From the NCBI GenBank assembly GCA_017406905.1, contig JAFQXN010000006.1, forward strand, positions 62,001 to 126,000: a DNA stretch of 64,000 bases, read 5' to 3'. The notes below the pieces were generated by a model. It was not told where the DNA came from. It made no database searches and worked only from the letters and a program-made list of their open reading frames with translations. The DNA comes from Candidatus Saccharimonadota bacterium. GTDB taxonomy: Bacteria; Patescibacteriota; Saccharimonadia; Saccharimonadales; Saccharimonadaceae. The position numbers and the translations under genes are program-made. Within the stretch, counting starts at the first letter, position 1. Every line of letters starts with the position of its first letter. This document shows positions 44,571 through 53,989 of this stretch, in pieces.

Positions 44571-45851
44571 ATGGATAATTTTATGATTTCAGATATTAAA
44601 GCAAGGCAAGTTTTGGATTCCAGGGGCAACCCCACGGTAGAAGCCGAGGTCGTTCTCGAGAACGGTGGTTTTGGTCGTGCCATTGTGCCTTCTGGTGCTT
44701 CCACCGGAGCAGGAGAAGCCTTAGAGCTTCGCGACGGTGACAAAGCTCGCTATGGTGGCAAAGGCGTCTTAAAGGCCGTTTGGAATATCAATTCCAAGAT
44801 TCACGATGTTCTCATCAATAATACTTCCGATCCCCGCATCGTAGACCAAATGATGCTAGAGCTGGACGGCACTGATAACAAGTCCAACATCGGCGCCAAT
44901 GCAATACTTGCAGTCTCTTTAGCAAACGCTAAGGCCAATGCTCGCGCGCGCAAGATTCCCTTTTACAAATACATCGCCGAGCTCGCCGGCACTACCGACG
45001 AAATGTCTATCCCGATGCCCATGATGAATGTCATGAACGGCGGCGAGCACGCTTCCTGGGCTACAGATTTTCAAGAATACATGATTATTCCTAAAAGTGC
45101 TGGCAATATTGCTGATGCCGTACGCATGGGCGCCGAAGTCTTCCATGCTCTCAAAGACGTCCTTAAAGAACGCAATTATCCAACCACGGTTGGCGATGAG
45201 GGTGGTTATGCTCCTCGCGTTCGCGATGGCAATAACGAGCCTCTCGAATGTATCAAATATGCTGTCGATAAAACCAATTACCAATTCGGCAAAGATATAG
45301 CTATCGCTATGGACATTGCCGCTAGTGAATTTTATGACCACGATCATTACGCTCTCAAAACCAACGGTGATTGGAAATCAGCAGATGATTTAATTAACTG
45401 GTATGACTGGATTATTTCTAACTATCCAGTAGTTTCTATTGAAGATGGTCTTGCTGAAAATGATTGGCATAATTGGCAGACTATGACCGAGCGTCTCGGT
45501 TCTCGCATTCAGCTTGTCGGTGACGATCTATTTGTCACCAATGTAGAGCTCCTTGAACGCGGCATTCACGAAAAAGTCGCCAATGCCATTCTCGTCAAGC
45601 CCAATCAAATCGGCACCTTGTCAGAAACTATCGATGCCGTTCTCCTCGCTAAGCGAGCCGGTTATCGTACCATCATGTCACATCGTTCCGGCGAAACTGA
45701 AGACGTTAGCATCGCGCACCTTGCCGTCGGCCTCGGTACCGGCCAAATCAAGACTGGTTCCCTTTCGCGCTCCGAACGTATCGCTAAATACAACGAACTT
45801 ATCCGTATCGCCGATACCAATTCCCGTCTCGGCCTTACTTCTCCATTTTAA
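44571..45851 (+). CDS. eno: Enolase
   Basis: 426 residues. 2-phosphoglycerate dehydratase of glycolysis. ARQVLDSRGNPTVEAEV, PMPMMNVMNGGEHA, SIEDGLAENDW, GDDLFVTN, LVKPNQIGTLSE and SHRSGETED are all present. Predicted leaderless. Confidence 0.98.
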   Translation: MDNFMISDIKARQVLDSRGNPTVEAEVVLENGGFGRAIVPSGASTGAGEALELRDGDKARYGGKGVLKAVWNINSKIHDVLINNTSDPRIVDQMMLELDGTDNKSNIGANAILAVSLANAKANARARKIPFYKYIAELAGTTDEMSIPMPMMNVMNGGEHASWATDFQEYMIIPKSAGNIADAVRMGAEVFHALKDVLKERNYPTTVGDEGGYAPRVRDGNNEPLECIKYAVDKTNYQFGKDIAIAMDIAASEFYDHDHYALKTNGDWKSADDLINWYDWIISNYPVVSIEDGLAENDWHNWQTMTERLGSRIQLVGDDLFVTNVELLERGIHEKVANAILVKPNQIGTLSETIDAVLLAKRAGYRTIMSHRSGETEDVSIAHLAVGLGTGQIKTGSLSRSERIAKYNELIRIADTNSRLGLTSPF

Positions 45852-45855
45852 TTTA

Positions 45856-46560
45856 TTATTGAATCGAACTAGCTTCACGGAAGCCATCGTAGAAGTTTTC
45901 GGAAATCTTTGGATGTCCAATCTTATTGGCTGCTTTCACAACTTCCGTCAAATCGTCTGTAATCTTAAAAATTTTCACATCATTTTTGTTAATTAATTTC
46001 ATCTCCACCATTTTCTTAATTATCCTGTCAAAACTTCGCCAGTAAGCCTTGCCGATTAAGAAGACTGGCATCTTAGGCATCTTCATCTCTTGCATCAGGC
46101 ATAAAATCTCAGAAATCTCATCCATTGTGCCAAATCCACCCGGGAAAAACACGAAAACTTTCGCCGCCATCGCCAACGCGACTTTTCTCGCAAAGAAATA
46201 TTCAAAAGTTATACATTCCGTCAAATATGGATTCGGATATTGCTCGTGCATCAAAGTAATATTAAAGCCAATCGACCTACCACCAATTTCGTAAGAGCCG
46301 TGGTTGGCTGCTTCCATGATACCAGGCCCACCGCCAGTCACTACTGCGTGCCCATTCTGCGCCAATAGTCCTCCCAACTTGTATGCCATTTGGCAATACT
46401 TATCATCTTGCGGCAACCTGGCCGAACCAAAAATCGTTACTCCTTGCGGAAAAGAGCGTACCGCCTGCAGACCTCGCCCCAAATCTTTTGCATACGCATT
46501 CGCCCTCTCTATATCAGCGATTGATAATTTCCTTAATAATTCTTCTTCAGTTTTTAACAT
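45856..46560 (-). CDS. LOG-family Rossmann protein (TIGR00730-type)
   Basis: 234 residues. GGGPGIMEAANHG and PGGFGTMDEISE are the nucleotide-monophosphate-binding motifs of LOG/YgdH proteins, which cleave the N-glycosidic bond of NMPs. Some members make cytokinins, others salvage bases. Tail to tail with eno, four bases apart. Last in the run gap-rpiB-rpe-pfkB-LOG, so a link to ribose-phosphate release is plausible. Confidence 0.85.
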   Translation of the reverse strand: MLKTEEELLRKLSIADIERANAYAKDLGRGLQAVRSFPQGVTIFGSARLPQDDKYCQMAYKLGGLLAQNGHAVVTGGGPGIMEAANHGSYEIGGRSIGFNITLMHEQYPNPYLTECITFEYFFARKVALAMAAKVFVFFPGGFGTMDEISEILCLMQEMKMPKMPVFLIGKAYWRSFDRIIKKMVEMKLINKNDVKIFKITDDLTEVVKAANKIGHPKISENFYDGFREASSIQ

Positions 46561-46569
46561 AACATTTCC

Positions 46570-47532
46570 TTATAATTTCTGAATTGGCATTGGGTGTAGC
46601 GGCTCAATACCCGTCAAAACGCCCTTATTTGCGCCAAGCTTCGTCACCACCGATGTTGAGTTGGCCGAACCAAAAATCAAAGAACTCCTAAAAGATTTAC
46701 CGGCCGCAAAATGCGCCAAAAACCCAGAACCAAATGCATCACCGGCCCCAGTGACGTCCTTTACTTTTGCGTCCTCATAAATCCCGAACCGATATATTTC
46801 AGAACCATTTCCCGCGATTCCGCCCATCGCGCCGTCAGTGATTATCACAGTACTTACGTATCCGTTTAAGTGATATAGCAACTCCGTCAAAACCACTCCT
46901 GGCACAATCTTTGCTGCTTCAGATTTATTTACCAATAAAATATCGACATATTTTAGTAAATCAACCAGTTGTTTGCTATTTTCCAATTCCCGCACGCCGG
47001 GATTAAACATTACTCTTACGCCAACGCTTTTTGCTTTCGTCATAAATCTATTTAAAGTATCAAAATCCCCGCGCAAAGTCGTTACGTACATCCAATCCGG
47101 CTTTATCAAATCTAAATCATTCTCAGAAAAATTCCCAAATTGTTCAGATGCACCTCTACAAGTCAAAATCGTCCGTTCACCACTTTTTGAATCCAATAAG
47201 ATTACGGAAGTGCCAGTAGTTTTTCTTTCCAAAAAATTCACATAACTACTATCGATGCCCTCCCTATCTAGCATCTTTACAATTGCCAAGCCAGCTGAAT
47301 CTCTCGCCACATTTCCTATAAAAACCACTTCGTGCCCATGTCTTGCAAAAGAAATTGCCGAATTTACTCCACCACCACCAATCTCATACGAAATTTTGTC
47401 AATATCAACTTTCGAACCGACCAAGACTTTACCAAAAATCGCCTCTTCGCCAATAGTTGTTGGCACCAAATCGTCATGGTCAACCAAATATATATCTTGC
47501 AGTGCTGAACCTAGTGATAGAATACGCGCCAT
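46570..47532 (-). CDS. PfkB-family carbohydrate kinase
   Basis: 320 residues. GGGVNSAISFARHG near the N-terminus and DVTGAGDAFGSGFLAHFAAG with the catalytic Asp are PfkB signatures. Ribokinase or adenosine-kinase type is most likely by length; the substrate is uncertain. One-base overlap with rpe suggests a pentose link. Confidence 0.85.
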   Translation of the reverse strand: MARILSLGSALQDIYLVDHDDLVPTTIGEEAIFGKVLVGSKVDIDKISYEIGGGGVNSAISFARHGHEVVFIGNVARDSAGLAIVKMLDREGIDSSYVNFLERKTTGTSVILLDSKSGERTILTCRGASEQFGNFSENDLDLIKPDWMYVTTLRGDFDTLNRFMTKAKSVGVRVMFNPGVRELENSKQLVDLLKYVDILLVNKSEAAKIVPGVVLTELLYHLNGYVSTVIITDGAMGGIAGNGSEIYRFGIYEDAKVKDVTGAGDAFGSGFLAHFAAGKSFRSSLIFGSANSTSVVTKLGANKGVLTGIEPLHPMPIQKL

Positions 47533-48188
47533 TATATTACCACTCCATTCTTATCAATTTCCGCCACAAATTCCTGAAAAACTTCGGCCGGATTTTCTGC
47601 CTGCGAAATCGCCGAACCAACATTAATTATGTCTAAATCCGCGTGTGTCAGAGCGCGAATATTTGACATATTCACTCCGCCATCCCAACCTATTTCCACT
47701 TCTGGCTTCATATTGCGCACTAACGGAATTTTTTCCATTTGCATTAAATCGGCTTGTGAGCCCTGTACGCCTAATTGCCCCGCAAATATTAAAACATGGT
47801 CGGCTTCATCTATGTATGACCTCACATTTCCGGGGAAAGTAGATGGCAAGAGCGCCACGCCCACCTTAATCCCGGCCTCCTTCAAAACTCGGAAAGTTGG
47901 GAGTAAATCTTCGCTCGCCTCAGCGTGCAAAATGCATAGCGACGGGCCCAGCTTTAAAATCGTATCTACGTGCTCGGAAGGCCTTGCTGCCATCAGATGT
48001 AAATCCGTATCCCAATTTTTGGGCCACCAGATATTCGTTACGTCCAAAGTTTGTGTTGGTGTAAAAATTCCGTCAGATACATCAATCTGCACTCTACGAG
48101 TGAAAATATTAATGCGTTCTACCTGTGCGCGATAATCCTGTTTGTTGTCGGTCAAAATTGCCGGCACGATTGATACGGTTCTAAGCAT
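47532..48188 (-). CDS. rpe: Ribulose-phosphate 3-epimerase-like protein
   Basis: 218 residues. Interconverts ribulose-5-P and xylulose-5-P, feeding phosphoketolase. SIVPAIL, DLHLMAARP, EIGWDGGVN and INVGSAI fit the family. The metal-binding His before the first Asp (HVDVMDG in most) is Gln here (QIDVSDG), so metal use or substrate may differ. Overlaps rpiB by eight bases. Confidence 0.85.
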   Translation of the reverse strand: MLRTVSIVPAILTDNKQDYRAQVERINIFTRRVQIDVSDGIFTPTQTLDVTNIWWPKNWDTDLHLMAARPSEHVDTILKLGPSLCILHAEASEDLLPTFRVLKEAGIKVGVALLPSTFPGNVRSYIDEADHVLIFAGQLGVQGSQADLMQMEKIPLVRNMKPEVEIGWDGGVNMSNIRALTHADLDIINVGSAISQAENPAEVFQEFVAEIDKNGVVI

Positions 48189-48630
48189 AATCCTCCCTTT
48201 CGTCTAGACGATTTATCCGCCTCACTCGGCGCTCTAATTCTACAAAATTCGTTTCCAAAAAAACTTTTATGATTTTTTTCATGCTTTCTTCGTCTACAAA
48301 ATGCGCTGATAAACACAGTATATTTGCGTCGTCATGTTCTCTTGCCAACTTAGCCGATTCTACACTTTCACAATGTGCCGCACGCACCCCCTTAAACCTA
48401 TTTGCCTGAATCGTCACACCATGCGCTGAATCGCAAATCAATATTCCTCGCGCGCCGGCATTTTCCCGTACTGCTTTTGCCACCGCAACTGCCGGATCGT
48501 TAAAATCATCTCCCTCAGAATATTCGTAAGCCCCCTCATCTATCACCTCGTATCCATTTTGCACCAAAAACTCTAACGCAATTCGTTTTTTCTCAAATCC
48601 CCGATAATCTGCTCCGACGAAAATCGCCAT
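48181..48630 (-). CDS. rpiB: Ribose-5-phosphate isomerase B-like protein
   Basis: 149 residues. GADYRGFEKKR at the N-terminus, ILICDSAHGVTIQANRFKGVRAAHC at the active-site Cys loop and HDDANILCLSA are RpiB blocks. The usual CGSGIG is CDSAHG. Converts ribose-5-P to ribulose-5-P. One-base overlap with gap. Confidence 0.88.
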   Translation of the reverse strand: MAIFVGADYRGFEKKRIALEFLVQNGYEVIDEGAYEYSEGDDFNDPAVAVAKAVRENAGARGILICDSAHGVTIQANRFKGVRAAHCESVESAKLAREHDDANILCLSAHFVDEESMKKIIKVFLETNFVELERRVRRINRLDEREDYA

Positions 48631-49634
48631 TAAACACCCTTCCCGAAATCAACCGTTAATTCTACTAGTCGGTTCGAATATCCCCATTCGTTATCGTACC
48701 AAGCCACAACTTTTACCATGTTACCGCCCACCACGTCAATCAACGGTAAATCTACGATACAGGAATGTGGGTCACCGATAAAATCAGTAGAAACCAACTC
48801 CTCTTCCGTGACATCAATGATGCCTTCATAGTATGGCTCTTTTGCCGCTTTCTTAAAAACTGCAATCAACTCCTCCTTAGTGGTCTCGCGTTTCAATATT
48901 GCCGTAATATCAGATAATGATACTACGGGCGTAGGTACTCTCACTGAAAGACCATTAAACTTACCAGCTAAACTCGGTATAGTCAACGCTGCCGCTTTGG
49001 AGGCCCCAGTAGAAGTCGGTACTATATTTTCTGCCGCACTCCTTGCTTCGCGTAAATCTTTCGCCGGCGCATCAAGGATTCTTTGTGAACCAGTATAAGA
49101 ATGCACAGTCGTCATCATCGCTTTCTCAATACCAAATTCGTCTTCCAAAACTTTCATAATCGGGGCGATACAGTTGGTGGTGCAGGAAGCATTAGAAATT
49201 ACCTCATCCGATTCGTCCAAGACATCTTCGTTTACGCCAATTACTACGGTCTTAGCCCCCTCACCCTTCGCCGGCGCCGAAATTACTACTTTCTTTGCGC
49301 CTGCGGTAATATGCGCTCTAGCATCCTCAGGCTTCGTGAAAAAACCAGTAGACTCAATCACTGCATCTACGCCTAATTTTTTCCACGGCAAATTCAAAGG
49401 ATCTTTTTCCGCAAACACCGGAATCTCACGCGAATTTATAATAATGGAATTTTCGCCTGCCGAGACTTTTTTCTCATAAGTGCCATAAGAAGAATCATGT
49501 TTCAAAAGGTGCGCTAAAGTCTTCGCATCTGTAATATCATTTATCGCTACTACCTGTACATCGCGACGTTCTAATAATATTTTCAGTGCATTCCGGCCAA
49601 TCCTTCCGAAGCCGTTTATCGCAACTTTTACCAT
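48630..49634 (-). CDS. gap: Glyceraldehyde-3-phosphate dehydrogenase, type I
   Basis: 334 residues. INGFGRIGRNALK dinucleotide fold, ASCTTNCIAP with catalytic Cys, and VAWYDNEWGYSNRLVEL. AGGAGG before ATG. Leads the gap-rpiB-rpe-pfkB-LOG operon, which joins pentose phosphates and lower glycolysis. Confidence 0.98.
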   Translation of the reverse strand: MVKVAINGFGRIGRNALKILLERRDVQVVAINDITDAKTLAHLLKHDSSYGTYEKKVSAGENSIIINSREIPVFAEKDPLNLPWKKLGVDAVIESTGFFTKPEDARAHITAGAKKVVISAPAKGEGAKTVVIGVNEDVLDESDEVISNASCTTNCIAPIMKVLEDEFGIEKAMMTTVHSYTGSQRILDAPAKDLREARSAAENIVPTSTGASKAAALTIPSLAGKFNGLSVRVPTPVVSLSDITAILKRETTKEELIAVFKKAAKEPYYEGIIDVTEEELVSTDFIGDPHSCIVDLPLIDVVGGNMVKVVAWYDNEWGYSNRLVELTVDFGKGV

Positions 49635-49670
49635 TTTGCCTCCTAATTCTACTTATGCCTATTATAGCAC

Positions 49671-49676
49671 ACATTT
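49671..49676 (-). promoter_or_regulatory. Promoter -10 of gap
   Basis: TATAAT preceded by TGC; leader of about 30 nt. The -35 area falls in the end of the 195-bp inverted repeat. Confidence 0.55.
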
Positions 49677-49693
49677 TCGTATTATGTTAGACA

Positions 49694-49888
49694 AAAAAGA
49701 AAATGGATAGCTGGACTCATTTTTTAGTAGTATAAAAATGATTTGAAATTTTAACACGTATATTCCTGACGGCGCCGAGAAAATTGCCCATTAGGGCAAT
49801 TTTTCCCGAACGCCCAGCGTATGACGTGCTTAAAATTTCAAGTCCCACTACTAGAAAAATGAGTCCAGCTAGGACCCATTTTCTTTTT
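49694..49888. mobile_element. MITE-like imperfect palindrome
   Basis: About 195 bp, symmetric around 49791. Both ends read AAAAAGAAAATGG from outside in. The arms share TAGCTGGACTCATTTTT, TAGTAGT, TTGAAATTTTAA and the central ATTGCCC/GGGCAAT. No protein gene is inside. It fills the whole rpsG-gap gap; its right end supplies the last bases of rpsG including the TAA. No clear target duplication is visible. The centre may also act as a terminator. Confidence 0.75.
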
Positions 49889-50363
49889 AGCGCGCAAAAT
49901 GCGCAAATGCCCTGTTTGCTTCGGCCATACGATGACAATCTTCCTTCTTCTTGAAGGCTGCCCCGGCTTCATTATAAGCATCCACGATTTCCGCTTCAAG
50001 CCTTTTTGCATACGGCATCCCGCCTCTAGCTCTAGCAGATTGCACTAACCATGAAAACGCAAAGTGTAACTGTCGATGACCAGAAATTGGGAATGGAATT
50101 TGGTAGTTCGCACCACCTACGCGACGTGATTTCACTTCAAAATCTGGTGAAACGTTTGCGATAGCTTTTTCAAGCACCTCTACTGGGTTTTCGGAGTTTA
50201 GCTTTTTGGCTGCCCCCTCAATCGCAGCATACACGGCACGCTCCGCCACTTGCTTCTTGCCGTCGAGCATTGACTTATTTATTAATCTTTGTACCAAAAT
50301 CGACTGATACTTGCGATCTGGGCTAACTTTTCTTTCTAGGGATTTAGTAGTTTTACGTGGCAT
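49887..50363 (-). CDS. rpsG: Small ribosomal subunit protein uS7
   Basis: 158 residues. Nucleates the 30S head. QRLINKSMLDGKKQVAERAVY, GGANYQIPFPIS and RMAEANRAFAHFAR are typical. Follows rpsL; fusA and tuf are not adjacent. The stop codon is part of the inverted-repeat end. Confidence 0.98.
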   Translation of the reverse strand: MPRKTTKSLERKVSPDRKYQSILVQRLINKSMLDGKKQVAERAVYAAIEGAAKKLNSENPVEVLEKAIANVSPDFEVKSRRVGGANYQIPFPISGHRQLHFAFSWLVQSARARGGMPYAKRLEAEIVDAYNEAGAAFKKKEDCHRMAEANRAFAHFAR

Positions 50364-50365
50364 AA

Positions 50366-50779
50366 TTACTTATCCTCCTTCTTCGCGCCGTATTTAGAGC
50401 GACCTTGCTTACGGCCTTGTACGCCTTGCAAATCAAGCGTACCGCGCACGATATGATAACGCACACCAGGAAGATCTGGCACACGGCCACCGCGTACCAA
50501 TACTACAGCGTGCTCTTGCAAGTTGTGACCTTCGCCACCGATATAAGCCCAAACTTCTTGACCGTTCGTTAAACGTACACGCGCAACCTTACGCATCGCT
50601 GAGTTTGGTTTCTTCGGGGTCTTGGTTGTTACCTTGATACAAACACCACGCTTCAATGGCGCAGCCTTCTCATAGCGCTTGGTTTTCAAAGTATTTACGA
50701 TTGAACCAAGTGCTGGAGATTTGGATTTCTTCGCCGCCTTTTTACGAGGCTTACGAATCAACTGATTAATAGTTGGCAT
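50366..50779 (-). CDS. rpsL: Small ribosomal subunit protein uS12
   Basis: 137 residues. Decoding-centre protein. [20 protein letters not shown] contains the streptomycin-site lysine (wild type), and [17 protein letters not shown] the second. AAGGAAA before ATG. Confidence 0.98.
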   Translation of the reverse strand: MPTINQLIRKPRKKAAKKSKSPALGSIVNTLKTKRYEKAAPLKRGVCIKVTTKTPKKPNSAMRKVARVRLTNGQEVWAYIGGEGHNLQEHAVVLVRGGRVPDLPGVRYHIVRGTLDLQGVQGRKQGRSKYGAKKEDK

Positions 50780-50784
50780 CTAAT

Positions 50785-50934
50785 TTCCTTTTCTAATTAT
50801 ACATATAATATATAGTGACCTTTACTACGCTACATATAGCGTCAACCGCGACTAAAACACCGCAAAAACACTACATATAGTGGTCACAATCTTGCCAATT
50901 TGCTCACAGCAATCGCAAATCAGCCGAAACTCTT
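50785..50934 (-). promoter_or_regulatory. Structured leader of rpsL-rpsG
   Basis: Leader of about 155 nt. GTGACC and GGTCAC close a domain (about 50816-50885) holding two palindromic hairpins, CACTATATGTAGTG and CGCTATATGTAGCG, with a third GCG/CGC stem between. A junction of this kind suits feedback by a ribosomal protein, but the ligand is not known. Confidence 0.5.
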
Positions 50935-50940
50935 TAGCAA

Positions 50941-50969
50941 ATTATATCACACTTATCCTCAAAAGTCCA
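50941..50969 (-). promoter_or_regulatory. Promoter of rpsL-rpsG
   Basis: TGGACT, 17 nt, TATAAT preceded by TGTGA on the minus strand. Confidence 0.8.
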
Positions 50970-50970
50970 T

Positions 50971-50998
50971 AAAAATAGCCCCTCTTTCAGGAGCTATC
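50971..50998 (-). terminator. Intrinsic terminator of tig
   Basis: Minus strand GATAGCTCCT-gaaag-AGGGGCTAT then TTTTA, abutting the rpsL promoter. Confidence 0.8.
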
Positions 50999-51012
50999 TT
51001 TACTACGGCCCA

Positions 51013-52293
51013 CTACTTCTTATTTGCTTTCACCAAGAAATCTAAAGTTTGCTCAATAATCATCCGATTTTTAATATCCATTTTCACATTCGGATTCTTT
51101 AGATTTTTCAAAGCTTCTGGCGACTTTTTATACACATCTTTTAATTCGGCAATTTTTGCTGCTACCAAATCATCAGATACGGTGATTTTCTGCTCTACTG
51201 CCAAAGTCTGTAATGCCAAAGAAGCCTTTACTCTAGTCTCTGCAATCTTTCGCGCTTCTTTCTCCCAACTCTCCATTGTTTCATTATTACGCTCTAGAAA
51301 ATCTTCAAAACTCATTCCCTGCGACGCCGCATTCCTCGTCATATCTTCACGAATGGCTCGCACTTGATCATCAATCAAGATTTCTGGCGCGGGTATTTTA
51401 GAGTTTTTTACCAAAGCATTCACTAAATCATCTTTATACTTTTCTTCCAAACGGTGCTCGTTTTGGATTGTTAGGTTTTTCTTGATGTCTTCTTTCAATT
51501 CCTCAAGATTTTTAAATGGCCCGCACTTTTGCGCAAGTTCATCATCGACTTTTGGTTTTTTTACTTCGTTTACCTGTTTGAGTAATACCTCAAAGACGGT
51601 CTTCGCGCCCGCCAGATCTTTTACGCCGTAATCTTTAGGAAAAGTTAAATCTAACTCAAATTTATCACCTGGTTCATGGCCCACGATTCCATCTTCAAAT
51701 CCCGGAATGAAAGTACCTGAGCCTAGTCCAAGATGATAATCTTTCGCGGAGCCACCCTTAAACGCTTCACCGTCTTTTTTACCGACAAAATCAATAATTA
51801 CCTCATCACCTAGCTCTGCCGCCTTTTTCGCTGCTTTCTTCTCGGCAAAAGATGCAGCGATATTATCTAGCACGCCCTTAATGTCCTTTTCTGTGACTTT
51901 GGCTTCTTCTTTCTTCACGTCAAGCTTCTTAAAATCACCAAGCGTGACTTCTGGCACAATATCTGCCGTAGCGGTATATTCCACCACTTCATCCGGTACA
52001 TATTTAGTTACATTTACATTCGGTAAAACTAACGGAGATTTCTCCTCTTTCCTAAATGCTTCTACTACGGTAGTGCGTACTGCAATGTCCACAGTCTCCG
52101 CATTTAAGTCATTCTCGGGAATAAACTTTTTCGCGACTTCTAGCGGCACCTTACCTTTACGAAAACCTTCTACCTTTACTTCTTTTGCGAGTTTTTCCAA
52201 AGCCTTCGTTTTTGCCGGCTCCAAATCAGCGGCATCAAGCGTTACGGTCAACTCAACTCTTGAATCAGAAATCTTCTTCAATTTTGTCTTCAT
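51013..52293 (-). CDS. tig: Trigger factor
   Basis: 426 residues. Ribosome-bound chaperone. VEGFRKGKVPLEVAKKF holds the ribosome signature (GFRKGKVP); the FKBP-type PPIase domain is at about 150-235 (GDEVIIDFVGKKDGEAFKGG); the C-terminal arms follow. AGGAG before ATG. Confidence 0.96.
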   Translation of the reverse strand: MKTKLKKISDSRVELTVTLDAADLEPAKTKALEKLAKEVKVEGFRKGKVPLEVAKKFIPENDLNAETVDIAVRTTVVEAFRKEEKSPLVLPNVNVTKYVPDEVVEYTATADIVPEVTLGDFKKLDVKKEEAKVTEKDIKGVLDNIAASFAEKKAAKKAAELGDEVIIDFVGKKDGEAFKGGSAKDYHLGLGSGTFIPGFEDGIVGHEPGDKFELDLTFPKDYGVKDLAGAKTVFEVLLKQVNEVKKPKVDDELAQKCGPFKNLEELKEDIKKNLTIQNEHRLEEKYKDDLVNALVKNSKIPAPEILIDDQVRAIREDMTRNAASQGMSFEDFLERNNETMESWEKEARKIAETRVKASLALQTLAVEQKITVSDDLVAAKIAELKDVYKKSPEALKNLKNPNVKMDIKNRMIIEQTLDFLVKANKK

Positions 52294-52365
52294 AATAACT
52301 CCTATATAATTATATGTATTATACCATAAGTTTGCTACTTGCCCATCAATATCTTAGATTACAGT

Positions 52366-53952
52366 CTAAGTTATTATTCTTGGCAGTGCCGTATCTCTAA
52401 AATGAGTCAAAGTATATTTTGAGCTTGCTCCCATTTTGACGTCCGGATTCATCACGTTATTCGGATCAAAAATCTGCTTTATTTCTGTATAGAGATTTTT
52501 CTGTGGCTCTTGCATTTCGGTATTGGTCACCACTGCCTTTAATCTACCCTCTGGCGTACCGCCCGTCAATACACCCCCCTGGCGATCAATAATATAGGCA
52601 CCAGCTCTCAAAAACGTGGCTACTTTTCTGTTAAAATTACTATCATTCAAATCAAATTTTGGTCGCAAATTATAAATTGACGAATTATAAGAGCCGTATA
52701 GTGCCATCTCTAAATCCAGCTTATCTTCTAAAATCTTCAAATCTTTCAAGAAACTATCCAAATTACTTGCTGGCAAATAAAAATCCGTCAAAACCGGCAC
52801 TCGCTCGCCATTTTTTGCAAAATTCAAATAACTCGTTAAAGAATTTTCAAATTCATTCAAAACAGGAAGATTCTCAGGTGATTCAAAAATAAATTTCGCT
52901 GTACGCGGAAAACTATCACGTATGCCAGCAATTCTCTTCAAGCAGGTTTTTCCTCTTTCGTCAAAACTCGCGAAAACTACAAACCCATCTTCGAGTTTTC
53001 GTATTACGCCGTCCAGGTTTTTTCCAGTCTCACGTGCCTCTTGGATAATTTTTAAATCACACAGATTCAACTCGCGTGGGGACATCTTTTTAATTACATC
53101 CAAAAATCTCAAAGCAGAACTTAATTCTTTGAATGTCACTACCAATCTCTCCGGATGCCGCTTCATCGGTTCGGCTCGCAATATTACCTCAGATATTACA
53201 CCTAGCGTACCCTGCGCCCCAAAAAACAACGGCATTAAATCTAACGCCTCTCTCCTCAAAATTTTAGTCACCATCGGATAACCAGCTAAATCGTGATTAT
53301 CGCGCTTTATCTCGTCTATTAAATCGGCCTTTTCTTTTAGCACTTTCGACATTTTGCGATATATTGTGCCCTCAAAGGTTTTCTCGGCCGCCTTCTTGGC
53401 AACAGCATATTTCTTCAATCGCGTAGTTTGCAAACATTCGCCATTGGTTAATACAACTTCCAACCGTTCTACATAATTCCTAATCCCACCGTATTTTTTC
53501 GCATATAAATCCGAAGGACAATTAGAAATTAGCCCACCAATCGTGTCGTTATCGTGCCCACCAATCGGAATAGTTAACCCGGATACCGAAAGCGCCGTAT
53601 TTAATTCTTTCAAAGTAATCCCGGCTTGTACTCGCACTAGCCTATCGCGGGGGTCAATCTCTAGCATCCGATTTAACTTTTCGGTAGAAATTATCAACCC
53701 GCTAGATAAATCTGCGCCACCTTCATCTAAACCAGCCCCTCTCACCGTCACCGACACTGGGATTTCTTTTGCAGCAATTTGATTAAAGAATCGCATCAAT
53801 TTTCTAATATCTTCGGTAGATTCTGGAAATGCCACGAACTTCGGCTTCACCTTTAGTACCGAACGATCCACGGCGTACATATCTAATATTTCTGGACTAT
53901 CAAAAACATTGCCAATAATCAACTGATTCAAATACTTTGTGATTTTCCCCAT
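52366..53952 (-). CDS. FAD-binding oxidoreductase, GlcD/D-lactate dehydrogenase-like
   Basis: 528 residues. FAD_binding_4 domain with GAGLDEGGADLSSGLIIS, VQAGITLKELNTAL and GGHDNDTIGGLISNCPSD; C-terminal FAD-oxidase_C ends with IKQIFDPNNVMNPDVKMG. Oxidises a 2-hydroxy acid such as D-lactate; the acceptor is unknown. It could reoxidise carbon end products or pass electrons to a quinone-free route. Short leader. Confidence 0.85.
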   Translation of the reverse strand: MGKITKYLNQLIIGNVFDSPEILDMYAVDRSVLKVKPKFVAFPESTEDIRKLMRFFNQIAAKEIPVSVTVRGAGLDEGGADLSSGLIISTEKLNRMLEIDPRDRLVRVQAGITLKELNTALSVSGLTIPIGGHDNDTIGGLISNCPSDLYAKKYGGIRNYVERLEVVLTNGECLQTTRLKKYAVAKKAAEKTFEGTIYRKMSKVLKEKADLIDEIKRDNHDLAGYPMVTKILRREALDLMPLFFGAQGTLGVISEVILRAEPMKRHPERLVVTFKELSSALRFLDVIKKMSPRELNLCDLKIIQEARETGKNLDGVIRKLEDGFVVFASFDERGKTCLKRIAGIRDSFPRTAKFIFESPENLPVLNEFENSLTSYLNFAKNGERVPVLTDFYLPASNLDSFLKDLKILEDKLDLEMALYGSYNSSIYNLRPKFDLNDSNFNRKVATFLRAGAYIIDRQGGVLTGGTPEGRLKAVVTNTEMQEPQKNLYTEIKQIFDPNNVMNPDVKMGASSKYTLTHFRDTALPRIIT

Positions 53953-53989
53953 CCTGCTAACGATTATACCATATATTTATCATTTTTAG

